NCBI GenBank assembly: GCA_002839435.1
Contig: PGYA01000010.1
Coordinates: forward strand, 1 to 64,000
DNA: 64,000 nt
Direction: 5' to 3'
Origin: Candidatus Riflebacteria bacterium HGW-Riflebacteria-2
GTDB lineage: Bacteria; Muiribacteriota; Ozemobacteria; Ozemobacterales; Ozemobacteraceae
Shown here: positions 16,382 to 24,645 of the stretch, piece by piece
Layout: each line of letters begins with the position of its first letter
How positions within the stretch are numbered: the stretch's first letter is position 1
Notes under the pieces: generated by a model
The model's database searches: none
Told to the model about the DNA's origin: nothing
Seen by the model: only the letters and a program-made list of their open reading frames with translations
Translations under genes and position numbers: made by a program

Positions 16382-16618
16382 CGCTTCTGTCTGTTCTGAT
16401 AATCCACAGCCACAAGAATGACTGAGATATCATGTAAGGAATTTTTGCCGGAGATCTCGGCATTTTCAGAGTCTTTTGCGTTCTTCCGAGCGAAGCATAA
16501 ATCAATTGGCGCAATTTTACAACCTTTGGGACTAGACGTTATCTGGTACATGCTCCGAGGATATTCTTCCAACCTGTGCCAAGTGAGATGTTTTAGGTTT
16601 AAAAAAGCTGATTGTGGC

Positions 16619-16627
16619 TGTTATAAT
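16619..16627 (+). promoter_or_regulatory. Extended -10 promoter of the HEAT-repeat gene
   Basis: TGTTATAAT contains a perfect TATAAT (16622-16627) with the extended TG one base before it. No good -35 is found at 16-18 nt, which is usual for extended -10 promoters. The start codon is about 50 nt downstream. The rest of the 294-nt gap (16382-16675) has no gene I can support. Confidence 0.6.
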
Positions 16628-16675
16628 GTTGCGGCGATAAGTTTTTGTCGTTTTAACTGATAAGGCGGGCGTGAA

Positions 16676-19198
16676 TTGTTAGACAGAGAACTCATAGAAA
16701 ATCTTTATAGCTCAAAGAGCGAGGTCCGGCGGGCGGCGGTTTATCGGCTGCTGTTTGATCGACGTTATGACTTGCTGGATGAGCTCAAAAAGGCGGCTAC
16801 CTTCGAGAAGAACGAAGAAATGGCCGTGTTTATGGTGCAGGTTTGCCTGACGCTTGAAAATTTTCCGCGAGATCTTTCGTTTGAGCGCAGAATAGTTGAG
16901 TTGTTGCAGAAAGAGGGCGGGGCGGTCAGTGTTTCGGAAGACATGTGGGAGTACCTAGAAACACATGGTAGCAGTCAGATGCTTCTGGCGGCGCTTGGCG
17001 CCATGGGCGATGCGATTCCGCCGTCGGCGCAGGAATTCATCGAGACCTGTCTGACGCATCCTGATCCTGAAATTCGGGCGGCGGTTTGCCAGAAGGCTAT
17101 CAAAAGCGGTCGCCCGACGCATTTTGCTTTTGTGCTCAACCTGATAACCGACCCCGATCCTTATGTTTCGCAAACGGCTTTTATGGTCGTCAAAGAGCTC
17201 CCGGGTGATGAACTGGCGATAATTCTCGACTATGCTCTGGGTTCGCCCGACGAGTGGGTTCTCAATAATGTCGCGCCGTTTTTGCCGCTGATCATCAATA
17301 ATGCTGTGCGAAAAGTCGTTGCCAAGGTGTCTTACCACAAGCATCCGCTCATCGCCAAAAAGGCTCGCGAAGCACTCAAGCAGCTCGATGCGATTCCCTT
17401 CGTCAGCAAGCGCAAGGCCGAGGCTGAAGCTGCGGAAGCCGCTGCAAAGAAGGCAGCAGCTGAGGAGAACGATGACGTCGAAGCGGGCGAAGGCGAAGAT
17501 GGAGAAAAGAAACTGTCTCTCAAAGAGCAGATGGAACTCAAACGCCAGCAGCAACTCGAAGAAGAAAGGCGTCGCAAGGCAGAAGAAGAGGCGATGGCGG
17601 CCGAACTGGCAAGTGTCAAACCTGAAGATCTCGATGAGCTTGCCGGAGAAATCAACAAATTCAATGATGAGCCTGGCAGCGAAGCTAGCGAGACGGTTTA
17701 TTCGGCAGGTGATGATGTCATTGCCGATGAGACGGAGTTGGCCGAAAAATCTGGCTTTGAAGAACAGACAAAAGTTCTCGATGATATCGAAGTCGATGAA
17801 AGCGAACTCGAAACAATTCTTGCGCAAAACGTCGCTGAAGCAGGCAAACTCCAGACTGACAAGCCAGGTATGCTCTCCGAAGAAGACGAAATTATTGTTC
17901 TCGACCCGAAAACCATCGACTTTGAGAAGGCGCAGCAACAGTTCAGTCAGGCGGAAAGCGTGGCAGAAGCTGCTGATTTGCCCGATGCGGCCAGGGGTGC
18001 TGAGAGCGATGATGATATAGATATTCTGGTAGTAGATGAAACAGCCCCGGCAGAACCTGCGGTAACAGCAGATGGCGCTGAAAAGGAGAGTGGCGTTAAT
18101 ATCTCTGTCGATGCTGCTTCGGATAAAACATCTATTGAGGCTGCCGAGAAAAAATCTGATGTGGCAGAAGCAGCGTCCTCCGCTGCTAAGACTGCAACTT
18201 CTGAACAGCCCCCTGTTGTTGCTGTTGAAGAATCTCAAGTTCAAGAGGCCGAATCTACTGCAGCAAAGCAGGCCGTCGGGACAACTCCTGAAGATGTGGC
18301 TGCTCAGACATTTACTCCCGTAAAACCTCCTGCAACAAACCAGGCACACCCTGCCCAAACAGCCCGGTCAGCTTCTGCTGAAGCGCCAGTTCAGCCCGTC
18401 AGACCCAAGCCAGTGGCTCCGGCTGTACCGGGGGCGCGCCCGGTTCTGCCGCCAGAAGTTCGCGAAATAGTTACAAGATACCCGTCATTTCTGGCAGATC
18501 CTTTTGTTCAGCTGTTTGTGCCAGCTGATCACAAAACCCGACTGATACAGATTGGACAGGTTCTCGATAATCTGATCGCATTTTTGAATCTCTGTTATCT
18601 GCAGTCCTGTCTGTTCTTTGCACCCGAGTCTGAGGCGCTGGCACGCAGCATAATCGACTGCATCAAAGGGGGACTGATTGGGCCAACTTCTTTGCGTTGC
18701 CTGCACAATTTTGTGCTGTCGATGAAACAGGCGCGCGGCAACCCGGTGTTTTTCACGTTTTCGCTGGCAGGCGTGTTGAGTGATACCTCTGACGCAAATC
18801 CTCTGATGATGATGCGGGAGCTCAAGGAATATCTGCGCGAACCGGTCGAACCTCTTGACGAAAGCGTTCCGCAGGCAGTTGAAGGTATGACCGAAATTCT
18901 GCGCGGGGCCAAATCGTTAGTGAATAACCTGTTGGTTATGAAGGCGCCGCCAGGCGCCAAAGAGCCTTTTGCCGACTTGAGCGGCCCAGAAGCAAAAATA
19001 TTGCCGCTGGAAAAGAGACCTGCACTTGATCTGCCGGTTGGCGAGGTCATTTTGATTTCGCGCGATGGAACAGAGGCGCTCGGTCTGTTTCCTTACTTCA
19101 AGTATTCGCGCAAAAAAGTGGTGTTTGCCAGACCATCAATTGAAGAGCGTAACATTCTGCTCGAGCGTCTCGAAATTCCTGTCGAGGAGCTGGGGTGA
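16676..19198 (+). CDS. HEAT-repeat protein with long charged linker and conserved C-terminal domain
   Basis: This 840-residue protein has no signal peptide. Residues 1-235 are helical HEAT repeats (SEVRRAAVYRLLFDR; HPDPEIRAAVCQKAIKSG; DPDPYVSQTAFMVVKELPGD). Residues 235-310 are an Ala/Glu/Lys coiled-coil stretch, and about 310-600 are acidic, Ala-rich and probably disordered. The last 240 residues form a folded domain starting YPSFLADPFVQLFVP and including LDNLIAFLNLCYLQS and ALGLFPYFKYS. I do not recognise that domain for certain. HEAT repeats usually bind proteins, so a scaffold role is likely. The start is TTG 16676 with AAGGCGGG six bases upstream; the GTG at 16671 is out of frame. A truncated gene of similar make-up lies at 62871. 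Confidence 0.8.
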   Translation: MLDRELIENLYSSKSEVRRAAVYRLLFDRRYDLLDELKKAATFEKNEEMAVFMVQVCLTLENFPRDLSFERRIVELLQKEGGAVSVSEDMWEYLETHGSSQMLLAALGAMGDAIPPSAQEFIETCLTHPDPEIRAAVCQKAIKSGRPTHFAFVLNLITDPDPYVSQTAFMVVKELPGDELAIILDYALGSPDEWVLNNVAPFLPLIINNAVRKVVAKVSYHKHPLIAKKAREALKQLDAIPFVSKRKAEAEAAEAAAKKAAAEENDDVEAGEGEDGEKKLSLKEQMELKRQQQLEEERRRKAEEEAMAAELASVKPEDLDELAGEINKFNDEPGSEASETVYSAGDDVIADETELAEKSGFEEQTKVLDDIEVDESELETILAQNVAEAGKLQTDKPGMLSEEDEIIVLDPKTIDFEKAQQQFSQAESVAEAADLPDAARGAESDDDIDILVVDETAPAEPAVTADGAEKESGVNISVDAASDKTSIEAAEKKSDVAEAASSAAKTATSEQPPVVAVEESQVQEAESTAAKQAVGTTPEDVAAQTFTPVKPPATNQAHPAQTARSASAEAPVQPVRPKPVAPAVPGARPVLPPEVREIVTRYPSFLADPFVQLFVPADHKTRLIQIGQVLDNLIAFLNLCYLQSCLFFAPESEALARSIIDCIKGGLIGPTSLRCLHNFVLSMKQARGNPVFFTFSLAGVLSDTSDANPLMMMRELKEYLREPVEPLDESVPQAVEGMTEILRGAKSLVNNLLVMKAPPGAKEPFADLSGPEAKILPLEKRPALDLPVGEVILISRDGTEALGLFPYFKYSRKKVVFARPSIEERNILLERLEIPVEELG

Positions 19199-19232
19199 GA
19201 CCTTGGTTCCCGCAGCTGTCGCATGGATCAGT

Positions 19233-19272
19233 GAGATCACCACGGCATCTTGCAGATGCCTCGTGATGACGA
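19233..19272 (-). repeat. Degenerate dispersed palindromic repeat copy
   Basis: The segment begins GAGATCACCACGGCAT and ends CTCGTGATGACGA. This is a diverged match to the ends of the minus-oriented copy at 22741-22785 (GAGATTGCTTCGTCG ... CTCGCAATGACA). It lies in the 147-nt gap after the HEAT-repeat gene. The central part does not align, so membership is tentative. Confidence 0.45.
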
Positions 19273-19345
19273 ATTTGCTGTGTCGAGGTTTTGAAATGAC
19301 TTCTGAGTTGTTAGCAATGTTTGAAGATGATAAGATAGCTGCACT

Positions 19346-21037
19346 ATGACGAAGACACGTTTCCTGATAATTATACTGTTTTTTGCAACATTCTCTTCGT
19401 GCGCGGCAAGCGAAGCTTTGCTGTCGCGCTTCTTTATGCAGGAAGCGCGCGTGCGTCGCTGGCAGCCAGTTTCGATATCTCCATTGCCGGAAATTGATCG
19501 TAGCGAGTCGCCGGTAGAGACCTACAATCGCGGGGTAGAACTCAACAATCAGGCCCTCGATGCAATGAACGGCAAGGATTACGCGCGCGCGACAAGACTG
19601 CTTGCTGAGGCCTGCCGTCTGGTTCCCGGTGAAAAAGGATTCTGGAGCAACTATCTGGTTGCTCTCAAGAACGACAAAGGGCGGGAGAAAGATGTTATAA
19701 ACATTGCCCGTATTGTTCTTGCCTTCAACGAGAACGACTCACAGGCCGCATATATGGCTGGTCTGGCTTATCTTAACGATCTCAAGCAACCGGCTCAGGC
19801 GATTCCTTACATAGAACATGCGCTCAAGGCAAAACCTGGAGATGCCAGCATGGCTACTGCTCTGGCTACTGCTTTTGAGCAGGCCGGATACAAGGATGAC
19901 GCTTTCGAGATTCTCAAAGCGCATGCCCATAACAGCGGCAATGATCCATACCCTTTATACATGCTGGGTCTGCAGTATCTCGAGCGGCGTGATTATAACC
20001 CTGCCATCAGGGCTTTTAATTCAGCAAGGGCTGTTGACCAGAAGGGTTTTGCGCACGACGCCTGGGTGCGGGCGCGTTATTATGCCGGCCAGCTGGAAGG
20101 GCTCGAAAACGATTGTCGTGATGTTTTGCGACGCTTTCCCGGTGTGTTGAACCGGCAGAGCCTCGAGCGCATTTTGTTTTCTCTGGAACCAGGCGATTTC
20201 AGGCTGGTTGAGACGGTCAATACCACTATCAATACTCCTTCTGCTCTTGACCGTCTTGATTTTTCGGTCAGACAGATTCCGAATATTGCCGGACATCAGC
20301 AGTTGGAATTGATTAGCAGTGAATTTATCTCGCGCGGCTCTTCGTTTGCGGCCCCGGTTACCAGTGAATCCGGCAAATACAAATTCAGCGTGTCACGCGA
20401 AATTCTTGCGCCCGAACTGGCTTTGCGCCTGACTTACCGTGTGAAAACAGCCGCGGCCCTGGGAAGCCAGATGCAGAGCAGCGGAGCAACTACGCCGGAT
20501 ATTCGCCATCTCAGCCTGGATCCATTGCTGAGCCTTGATCACCCGGTCCTTGGCGAGTTATCACGCCGGATTTCGCTGCTTTCTGGAAATTACGTACAGA
20601 ACGCAACAATTGCCGTTGCCAGTGGGTTAAAATACCGTGAAAACTACGAAGATCATTCGGTAGAGTGGGCTTTGGCCAATCCAGATGGCTGTGACTGCAC
20701 CGAATTTGCCAGGCTTCTGGCGGCATTGTGTCTCAAGAAGGGGATTCCGGCAAGAATCGCCACAGGTTTTCTGATCAAAATGGAATTGATTAACAAGGAT
20801 ACTTCGGTCGGGCACGCCTGGTGCGAAGTGTTTTTTCAGGGCAAAGGCTGGGTGCCGATAGACCCGACGCTGCAGTCGAACATGCACTGGGCCTATTTTG
20901 GCAATCAGCTCAGCGACCAGATTCTCTTTGATTATCTCAACAGCGACAAACGCACCAGAGTAAGCATAGATTTTGTTTCGTCGAAGCCTGATCTAAAGGT
21001 TGATCTGAGCAATTCCTACCGGATTTCAAAATGGTAG
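19346..21037 (+). CDS. Exported TPR protein with C-terminal transglutaminase-like domain
   Basis: This 563-residue protein has an N-terminal signal (LIIILFFATFSSCAAS; the Cys could be a lipobox). TPR-like helical repeats span about 55-270. A beta-rich middle region is followed by a transglutaminase/protease-like domain with the full triad: Cys451 in DCTEFARLLAAL, His490 in GHAWCEVFF and Asp506 in PIDPTLQ. Such domains act as cysteine peptidases or amide-modifying enzymes. The protein should work outside the cytoplasm. The gene overlaps the longest form of the next one, so the group 19346-22642 is probably an operon. A second transglutaminase-like protein is at 53818. The true substrate is unknown. 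Confidence 0.82.
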   Translation: MTKTRFLIIILFFATFSSCAASEALLSRFFMQEARVRRWQPVSISPLPEIDRSESPVETYNRGVELNNQALDAMNGKDYARATRLLAEACRLVPGEKGFWSNYLVALKNDKGREKDVINIARIVLAFNENDSQAAYMAGLAYLNDLKQPAQAIPYIEHALKAKPGDASMATALATAFEQAGYKDDAFEILKAHAHNSGNDPYPLYMLGLQYLERRDYNPAIRAFNSARAVDQKGFAHDAWVRARYYAGQLEGLENDCRDVLRRFPGVLNRQSLERILFSLEPGDFRLVETVNTTINTPSALDRLDFSVRQIPNIAGHQQLELISSEFISRGSSFAAPVTSESGKYKFSVSREILAPELALRLTYRVKTAAALGSQMQSSGATTPDIRHLSLDPLLSLDHPVLGELSRRISLLSGNYVQNATIAVASGLKYRENYEDHSVEWALANPDGCDCTEFARLLAALCLKKGIPARIATGFLIKMELINKDTSVGHAWCEVFFQGKGWVPIDPTLQSNMHWAYFGNQLSDQILFDYLNSDKRTRVSIDFVSSKPDLKVDLSNSYRISKW

Positions 21038-21048
21038 AAGGTTTTGAA

Positions 21049-21891
21049 ATGTTTTCTAAGCAGTTTCTTCAGGAGCGTAGCAAGTTGAAAATTATTTGTC
21101 TGACTATCATACTGCTGGCCTTCATCTTTTTTTGTCTGCCTGCCGATGCCTGGCAGTTTTATAACGGAAGCGACACTGCTGGTTTAATACCCGGTTATGT
21201 TGTTCTTGAGCCTGCTAACTGGAGTCGCAGTGACCTTATGGAAATGCGCAGTCGAGATATTGTGCCGTTGGCGTGGCTTAATTTCAGCCAGATTGAAGAC
21301 GATAGACTGGTGTCGATTGACATCAAAGCCAAGGATTATGTTATTGAAGGTCGTTATCTGCCTGAGGGCAAAAAGCTTGCGGTATTTTATTCGCAGAGCT
21401 TCAGAGAGCTTCTCAAGGTTCGTTTGCGCGAATATCTGCTAAAAGGCTTCTCTGGCGTAGTGTTCGCGAAGGTCGGCATGTACACTGCATTGTCTAACAG
21501 CCCGATAAATCGCAGTGAAATGTGGCGTTTGATTGAAGATATGTCGCAGGAAGCCCGTAGGTTTAACTCTTCTGCCCTGATATTGCTGCATGACGCCACA
21601 GAGTTTTATGACGAAATCAGGCAGAACAAGCTGATCTCAGGGGTTGTCGAAGAAGGGTTGTATTTTGGCTGCCAGGGTCGCCAGGTGCGCCCATGGAACC
21701 GGGAAAAGGTATTGCGGCAGATGCAGACGCTCAGATCAGAAGAGCGCCTGATTTTGCTTGCCGAAGATGCCCGCACAGATGAGCGCCGTAAGTTTGTAGC
21801 AGATGAATGTGGCAGGCACAGATTCGATCAAGGTTTTGTGACGCTGCCGCTCGATATCGAAAGGAAAGCTAAAGATGGCCAGAAGAAATGA
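21049..21891 (+). CDS. Exported GH114-like protein lacking the usual catalytic Asp
   Basis: The protein is about 280 residues with an N-terminal membrane or signal segment (about 14-35). The body follows the TIM-barrel pattern of the GH114/TM1410 family: VVLEPANWSRSDLMEMRSRD, PLAWLNFSQIED, the strand GFSGVVFAKVGMY, ALILLHDATEF and GVVEEGLYFG. In that family the strand equivalent to GFSGVVFA normally reads GFDGVFLD with catalytic acids; here both are replaced. It may bind glycans without cleaving them, or use other residues. ATG 21049 is chosen because AGAAGG (21036-21041) lies 7 nt upstream; ATG 21031 overlaps the previous stop and has no ribosome site. Assignment to the family is by eye. Confidence 0.6.
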   Translation: MFSKQFLQERSKLKIICLTIILLAFIFFCLPADAWQFYNGSDTAGLIPGYVVLEPANWSRSDLMEMRSRDIVPLAWLNFSQIEDDRLVSIDIKAKDYVIEGRYLPEGKKLAVFYSQSFRELLKVRLREYLLKGFSGVVFAKVGMYTALSNSPINRSEMWRLIEDMSQEARRFNSSALILLHDATEFYDEIRQNKLISGVVEEGLYFGCQGRQVRPWNREKVLRQMQTLRSEERLILLAEDARTDERRKFVADECGRHRFDQGFVTLPLDIERKAKDGQKK

Positions 21892-22642
21892 AATTGTAAA
21901 ATATCTTGAAGAAGTCTTTGCCGAAGTAAACTTTGCAGATTATTCATATAACGGGCTGCAGTTTGAAGGCAGCGAAAAAATCAGCAAAATAGCGGCCGGA
22001 GTCGATGCCACCAACGAATTTTTTGTCGAAGCAGCCAGACAGGGAGCAGACTTTGCGCTTGTCCACCATGGCCTGTTCTGGAAAGGTGCCGAGTGGTGCC
22101 GTCTCGATCGTATTAACCAGAAAATTTTCAAAAACCTGCTGGCCGGCAATCTTAACCTTTATGCCATGCATCTGCCGCTTGATGCTCATCCAAAATTTGG
22201 CAACAATGCGGTTATGGCCAGGCTGCTGAAGTCCGAAGTGATCGCGCCGTTCGGCGGCAGTCGCGGCAACGCGGTCGGCGTTCTTGCTCGTTTCAAGAAC
22301 TCAGTTTCCTTAGCCGAACTCAAAAAACGCATAGAGAAAGTTGTCGGGCCGATTGTGACCAGTCTTGATTTTGGTGGCAAAAAGGTGCAGACGCTGGGAA
22401 TCCTTTCTGGCGGCGGCTGGAGCTCCGTCAGCGATCCGCTGGTTTATAACGGCGAAGTCGATGCCATTCTGACCGGAGAAATTATTCACCAGGCGGTAGC
22501 CGCCTGCCGTGATCGTCAGATCAACATGATTTCGGCCGGTCACTACGCTACCGAAGTATTCGGCGCGCGCGAACTGGGTCAGCACCTCGCCAAAAAATTC
22601 GGGCTCGACTTTACCTTTATCGACATGCCAACCGGCCTTTAG
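21875..22642 (+). CDS. Nif3-like dinuclear metal-centre protein (YbgI family)
   Basis: This 255-residue protein belongs to the Nif3/YbgI/DUF34 family, hexameric proteins with a two-metal site; some members have GTP cyclohydrolase type 1-like annotation, but the physiological role is unsettled. Metal-ligand motifs are clear: GVDAT (42-46), LVHHGLFW (62-69), MHLPLDAHPKFGNN (98-111) and SAGHYATEVFGARELG near 217. The short bacterial form without the inserted PII-like domain is present. The start overlaps the preceding gene by 17 nt and is preceded by AAGGAAAG, so translation is likely coupled. A cluster of palindromic repeats follows the stop. Confidence 0.93.
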   Translation: MARRNEIVKYLEEVFAEVNFADYSYNGLQFEGSEKISKIAAGVDATNEFFVEAARQGADFALVHHGLFWKGAEWCRLDRINQKIFKNLLAGNLNLYAMHLPLDAHPKFGNNAVMARLLKSEVIAPFGGSRGNAVGVLARFKNSVSLAELKKRIEKVVGPIVTSLDFGGKKVQTLGILSGGGWSSVSDPLVYNGEVDAILTGEIIHQAVAACRDRQINMISAGHYATEVFGARELGQHLAKKFGLDFTFIDMPTGL

Positions 22643-22653
22643 AGGCCCTTGCA

Positions 22654-22785
22654 GTCACTGCGCGGAGCGTAGCAACGAAGCCAATCTGCTAATCTTGTCA
22701 TTGCGAGCCTTAGCGAAGCAATCCCACAGTCGATGACAATGAGATTGCTTCGTCGTTCTGCTTCGCAGCACTCCTCGCAATGACA
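22654..22785. repeat. Cluster of three dispersed palindromic repeats, two forming a large hairpin
   Basis: Two plus-oriented copies, 22654-22687 (GTCACTGCGCGGAG ... GAAGCCAATCT) and 22697-22726 (GTCATTGCGAG ... GAAGCAATCCC), are followed by a minus-oriented copy at 22741-22785 (GAGATTGCTTC ... CTCGCAATGACA). The second and third copies are inverted relative to each other and would pair into a long imperfect stem. The cluster fills the gap between the convergent nif3-like and dsbD genes, where it could act as a bidirectional terminator or mRNA end-stabiliser. Related copies are at 2711-2786 and 4567-4603. Confidence 0.8.
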
Positions 22786-22813
22786 ATTTAAGGCAATGCA
22801 TCAGCGATCGCAG

Positions 22814-24631
22814 TTACAGAGCAGAGCGGATTTTCTTTTCGAGCTTTTCAGGCTCTATATAACCAACTACGCGCAGATTTTTTATTTCTTCGCCATCAGG
22901 CGTAATAAAAATCAGGGTTGGCAGACCGACGATATTGTATTTTTGCAAAATTGAGTTGATTTCGTCATTTGGGCTGGTTGCATCGATCTTAACGGTAATC
23001 AGACGCTGTAACAGCGGACTGACGGATGGATGCGGGAACACATTTATTTCAAGATCTTTGCAGACAGTGCACCAGTCTGCTCGAAAGTCTACAAAAACAG
23101 GTTTGCCTGTCTGTTTGGCTTCAGAAAGTGCCTGCTCAAGGTTGTTTTGCCATGCCGTTTCTGTTTGGGCCATCTGTTTTTCTGTTGTAATACTGGGCAG
23201 GCTCAGGCCTCCCCACTGCGCTACCGCACTTATTGCAAAAACACAGGCCACCGCAATCGTCACAACTGAAAAGCTTTTTAACACTCGTGGCTGCATTGTT
23301 GCATTTTCGGGAATTATTGTAAAAAGTCCAAGATATGCGGCCAGTGTCGCTAATAAGGCTGCGGTCGAGAGCTCGGATAACGCGCTTCCCATAATTGGCT
23401 GCGCGAAATAGAGAGCAGCAGCCAAAAGTAGAAATCCATAAAATTCTTTAACCCGGTTCATCCATTCACCGGCTTTTGGCAGGGCATTCAGTGAACCTGA
23501 AAAAGCGCCGATAAGCAGCAACGGAACGCTCATGCCCCAGGCAAACAGCAGAAGCATAAAGAAGCCAAGCGCCTGACTGCCGGTAGTGGCTATAAAAGCA
23601 AGAATGCCGGCTAATGGTGCTGCCGCACATGGCGAGGCCATCAAGCCTGATACCATACCCATAAGAAAAATGCCGAACAGGCCGGTTTTTTTTATTCCAC
23701 TGAGACGGTTACGCAAACCAGCTGGAGTTTGAATGATTATAAGGTCGAACATCGAGAGAGCGAGAAGAAAAAAGATGATCGCAACAATTCCCTGAAAAAT
23801 GCTGCCTTGAATAATGCCGCGAATCTGGGCACCAAAAGTGGCGGCTGCCAGACCAAGCAGGGCATAAGTGAGCGAAAGTCCCGCTATGTAGGTAACTGAA
23901 AGGAACAGGCCCCGAGAAAAGCTGACATTTTCGTCGCGGCTTCCAATAATCGACAGAGTAATTGGAATCATCGGGTAAATACAGGGAGTAAGGCTTACCA
24001 GCAAGCCGCCAAGAAACGCCAGCAACAGAACCCAGTAAATGCCTTTGTCAGCAAGTGCAGCCGAGAAATCAACCGTATCGTCAGAGATTTCGCTTTTGAC
24101 CGAGGCTGGTTCAGCAATTTGTGATGGTGCCGACACAGACTGCGTCGCAGTAATTGCTGCCTGTTTTGCTGTTGTTTGCTCACTGCTTTGCATGCCTTGT
24201 TCTGGCTTAAGTGGCGGGTCGAAAGTCAGATTGAACTTCTTGGTTGTCGGCATAAAGCAGGTCATGGCTGAGCAGCCCTGATAGCCAAGGGTCAACTCAA
24301 AAAAGCTGACTGGCTCACTGGCAACCAGTTGGGCTTTTATCAGGTGATTGCCAAAAGGGTATATCTCGACCATTTCTTCGCCAAAGGGGTCTTTTTTTTC
24401 GGTTACCGGCGGCCATTCTATTTGCAGGGTGCCGACCGAGCTTTTAAGGCTGAGCTGGTTGCGATAAAGCATGTGATCCGGCGCGATGACACGCATATCG
24501 ATGAGAATTGTGCCGGCTGTATGGTCGCTTATCTTTGTAGAAAAATTAAAGTTAGGGTCGAAGCCGGCATTTGCCTGGACACACAAGGCAAACAACAGAG
24601 CAATCAGGAAGAGTGGTTTAACATGTTTCAT
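22814..24631 (-). CDS. dsbD: Thiol:disulfide interchange protein DsbD
   Basis: This 605-residue transmembrane electron carrier passes reducing power from cytoplasmic thioredoxin to periplasmic proteins. After a signal peptide, the N-terminal periplasmic domain carries a cysteine pair (GCSAMTCFMP). About eight membrane helices follow, with the two essential membrane cysteines in LTPCIYPMIP and ASPCAAAPLAG. The C-terminal thioredoxin-like domain has CTVC at 521-524 (DFRADWCTVCKDLE). All three redox modules are present. AGGA lies 7 nt before the ATG. It is the last gene of the minus-strand operon, 14 nt after nadK, and may serve the cysteine-containing exported TPR protein encoded upstream. Confidence 0.95.
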   Translation of the reverse strand: MKHVKPLFLIALLFALCVQANAGFDPNFNFSTKISDHTAGTILIDMRVIAPDHMLYRNQLSLKSSVGTLQIEWPPVTEKKDPFGEEMVEIYPFGNHLIKAQLVASEPVSFFELTLGYQGCSAMTCFMPTTKKFNLTFDPPLKPEQGMQSSEQTTAKQAAITATQSVSAPSQIAEPASVKSEISDDTVDFSAALADKGIYWVLLLAFLGGLLVSLTPCIYPMIPITLSIIGSRDENVSFSRGLFLSVTYIAGLSLTYALLGLAAATFGAQIRGIIQGSIFQGIVAIIFFLLALSMFDLIIIQTPAGLRNRLSGIKKTGLFGIFLMGMVSGLMASPCAAAPLAGILAFIATTGSQALGFFMLLLFAWGMSVPLLLIGAFSGSLNALPKAGEWMNRVKEFYGFLLLAAALYFAQPIMGSALSELSTAALLATLAAYLGLFTIIPENATMQPRVLKSFSVVTIAVACVFAISAVAQWGGLSLPSITTEKQMAQTETAWQNNLEQALSEAKQTGKPVFVDFRADWCTVCKDLEINVFPHPSVSPLLQRLITVKIDATSPNDEINSILQKYNIVGLPTLIFITPDGEEIKNLRVVGYIEPEKLEKKIRSAL

Positions 24632-24645
24632 AAATTATCCTGTGA

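Noticed and set aside
16378..16660. Short frames on both strands in the gap before the HEAT gene
   Set aside because: They are short, overlap each other, lack ribosome sites, and one contains the promoter of the HEAT gene.
16955..18358. Long minus-strand frame (467 codons) inside the HEAT-protein gene
   Set aside because: It is a shadow of the repetitive Ala/Glu-rich coding sequence; its translation is rich in Phe, Arg and Cys with no domain.
22654..22785. Possible CRISPR array
   Set aside because: Copies are few, differ in sequence and orientation, and lack regular unique spacers; no cas genes are in the window.
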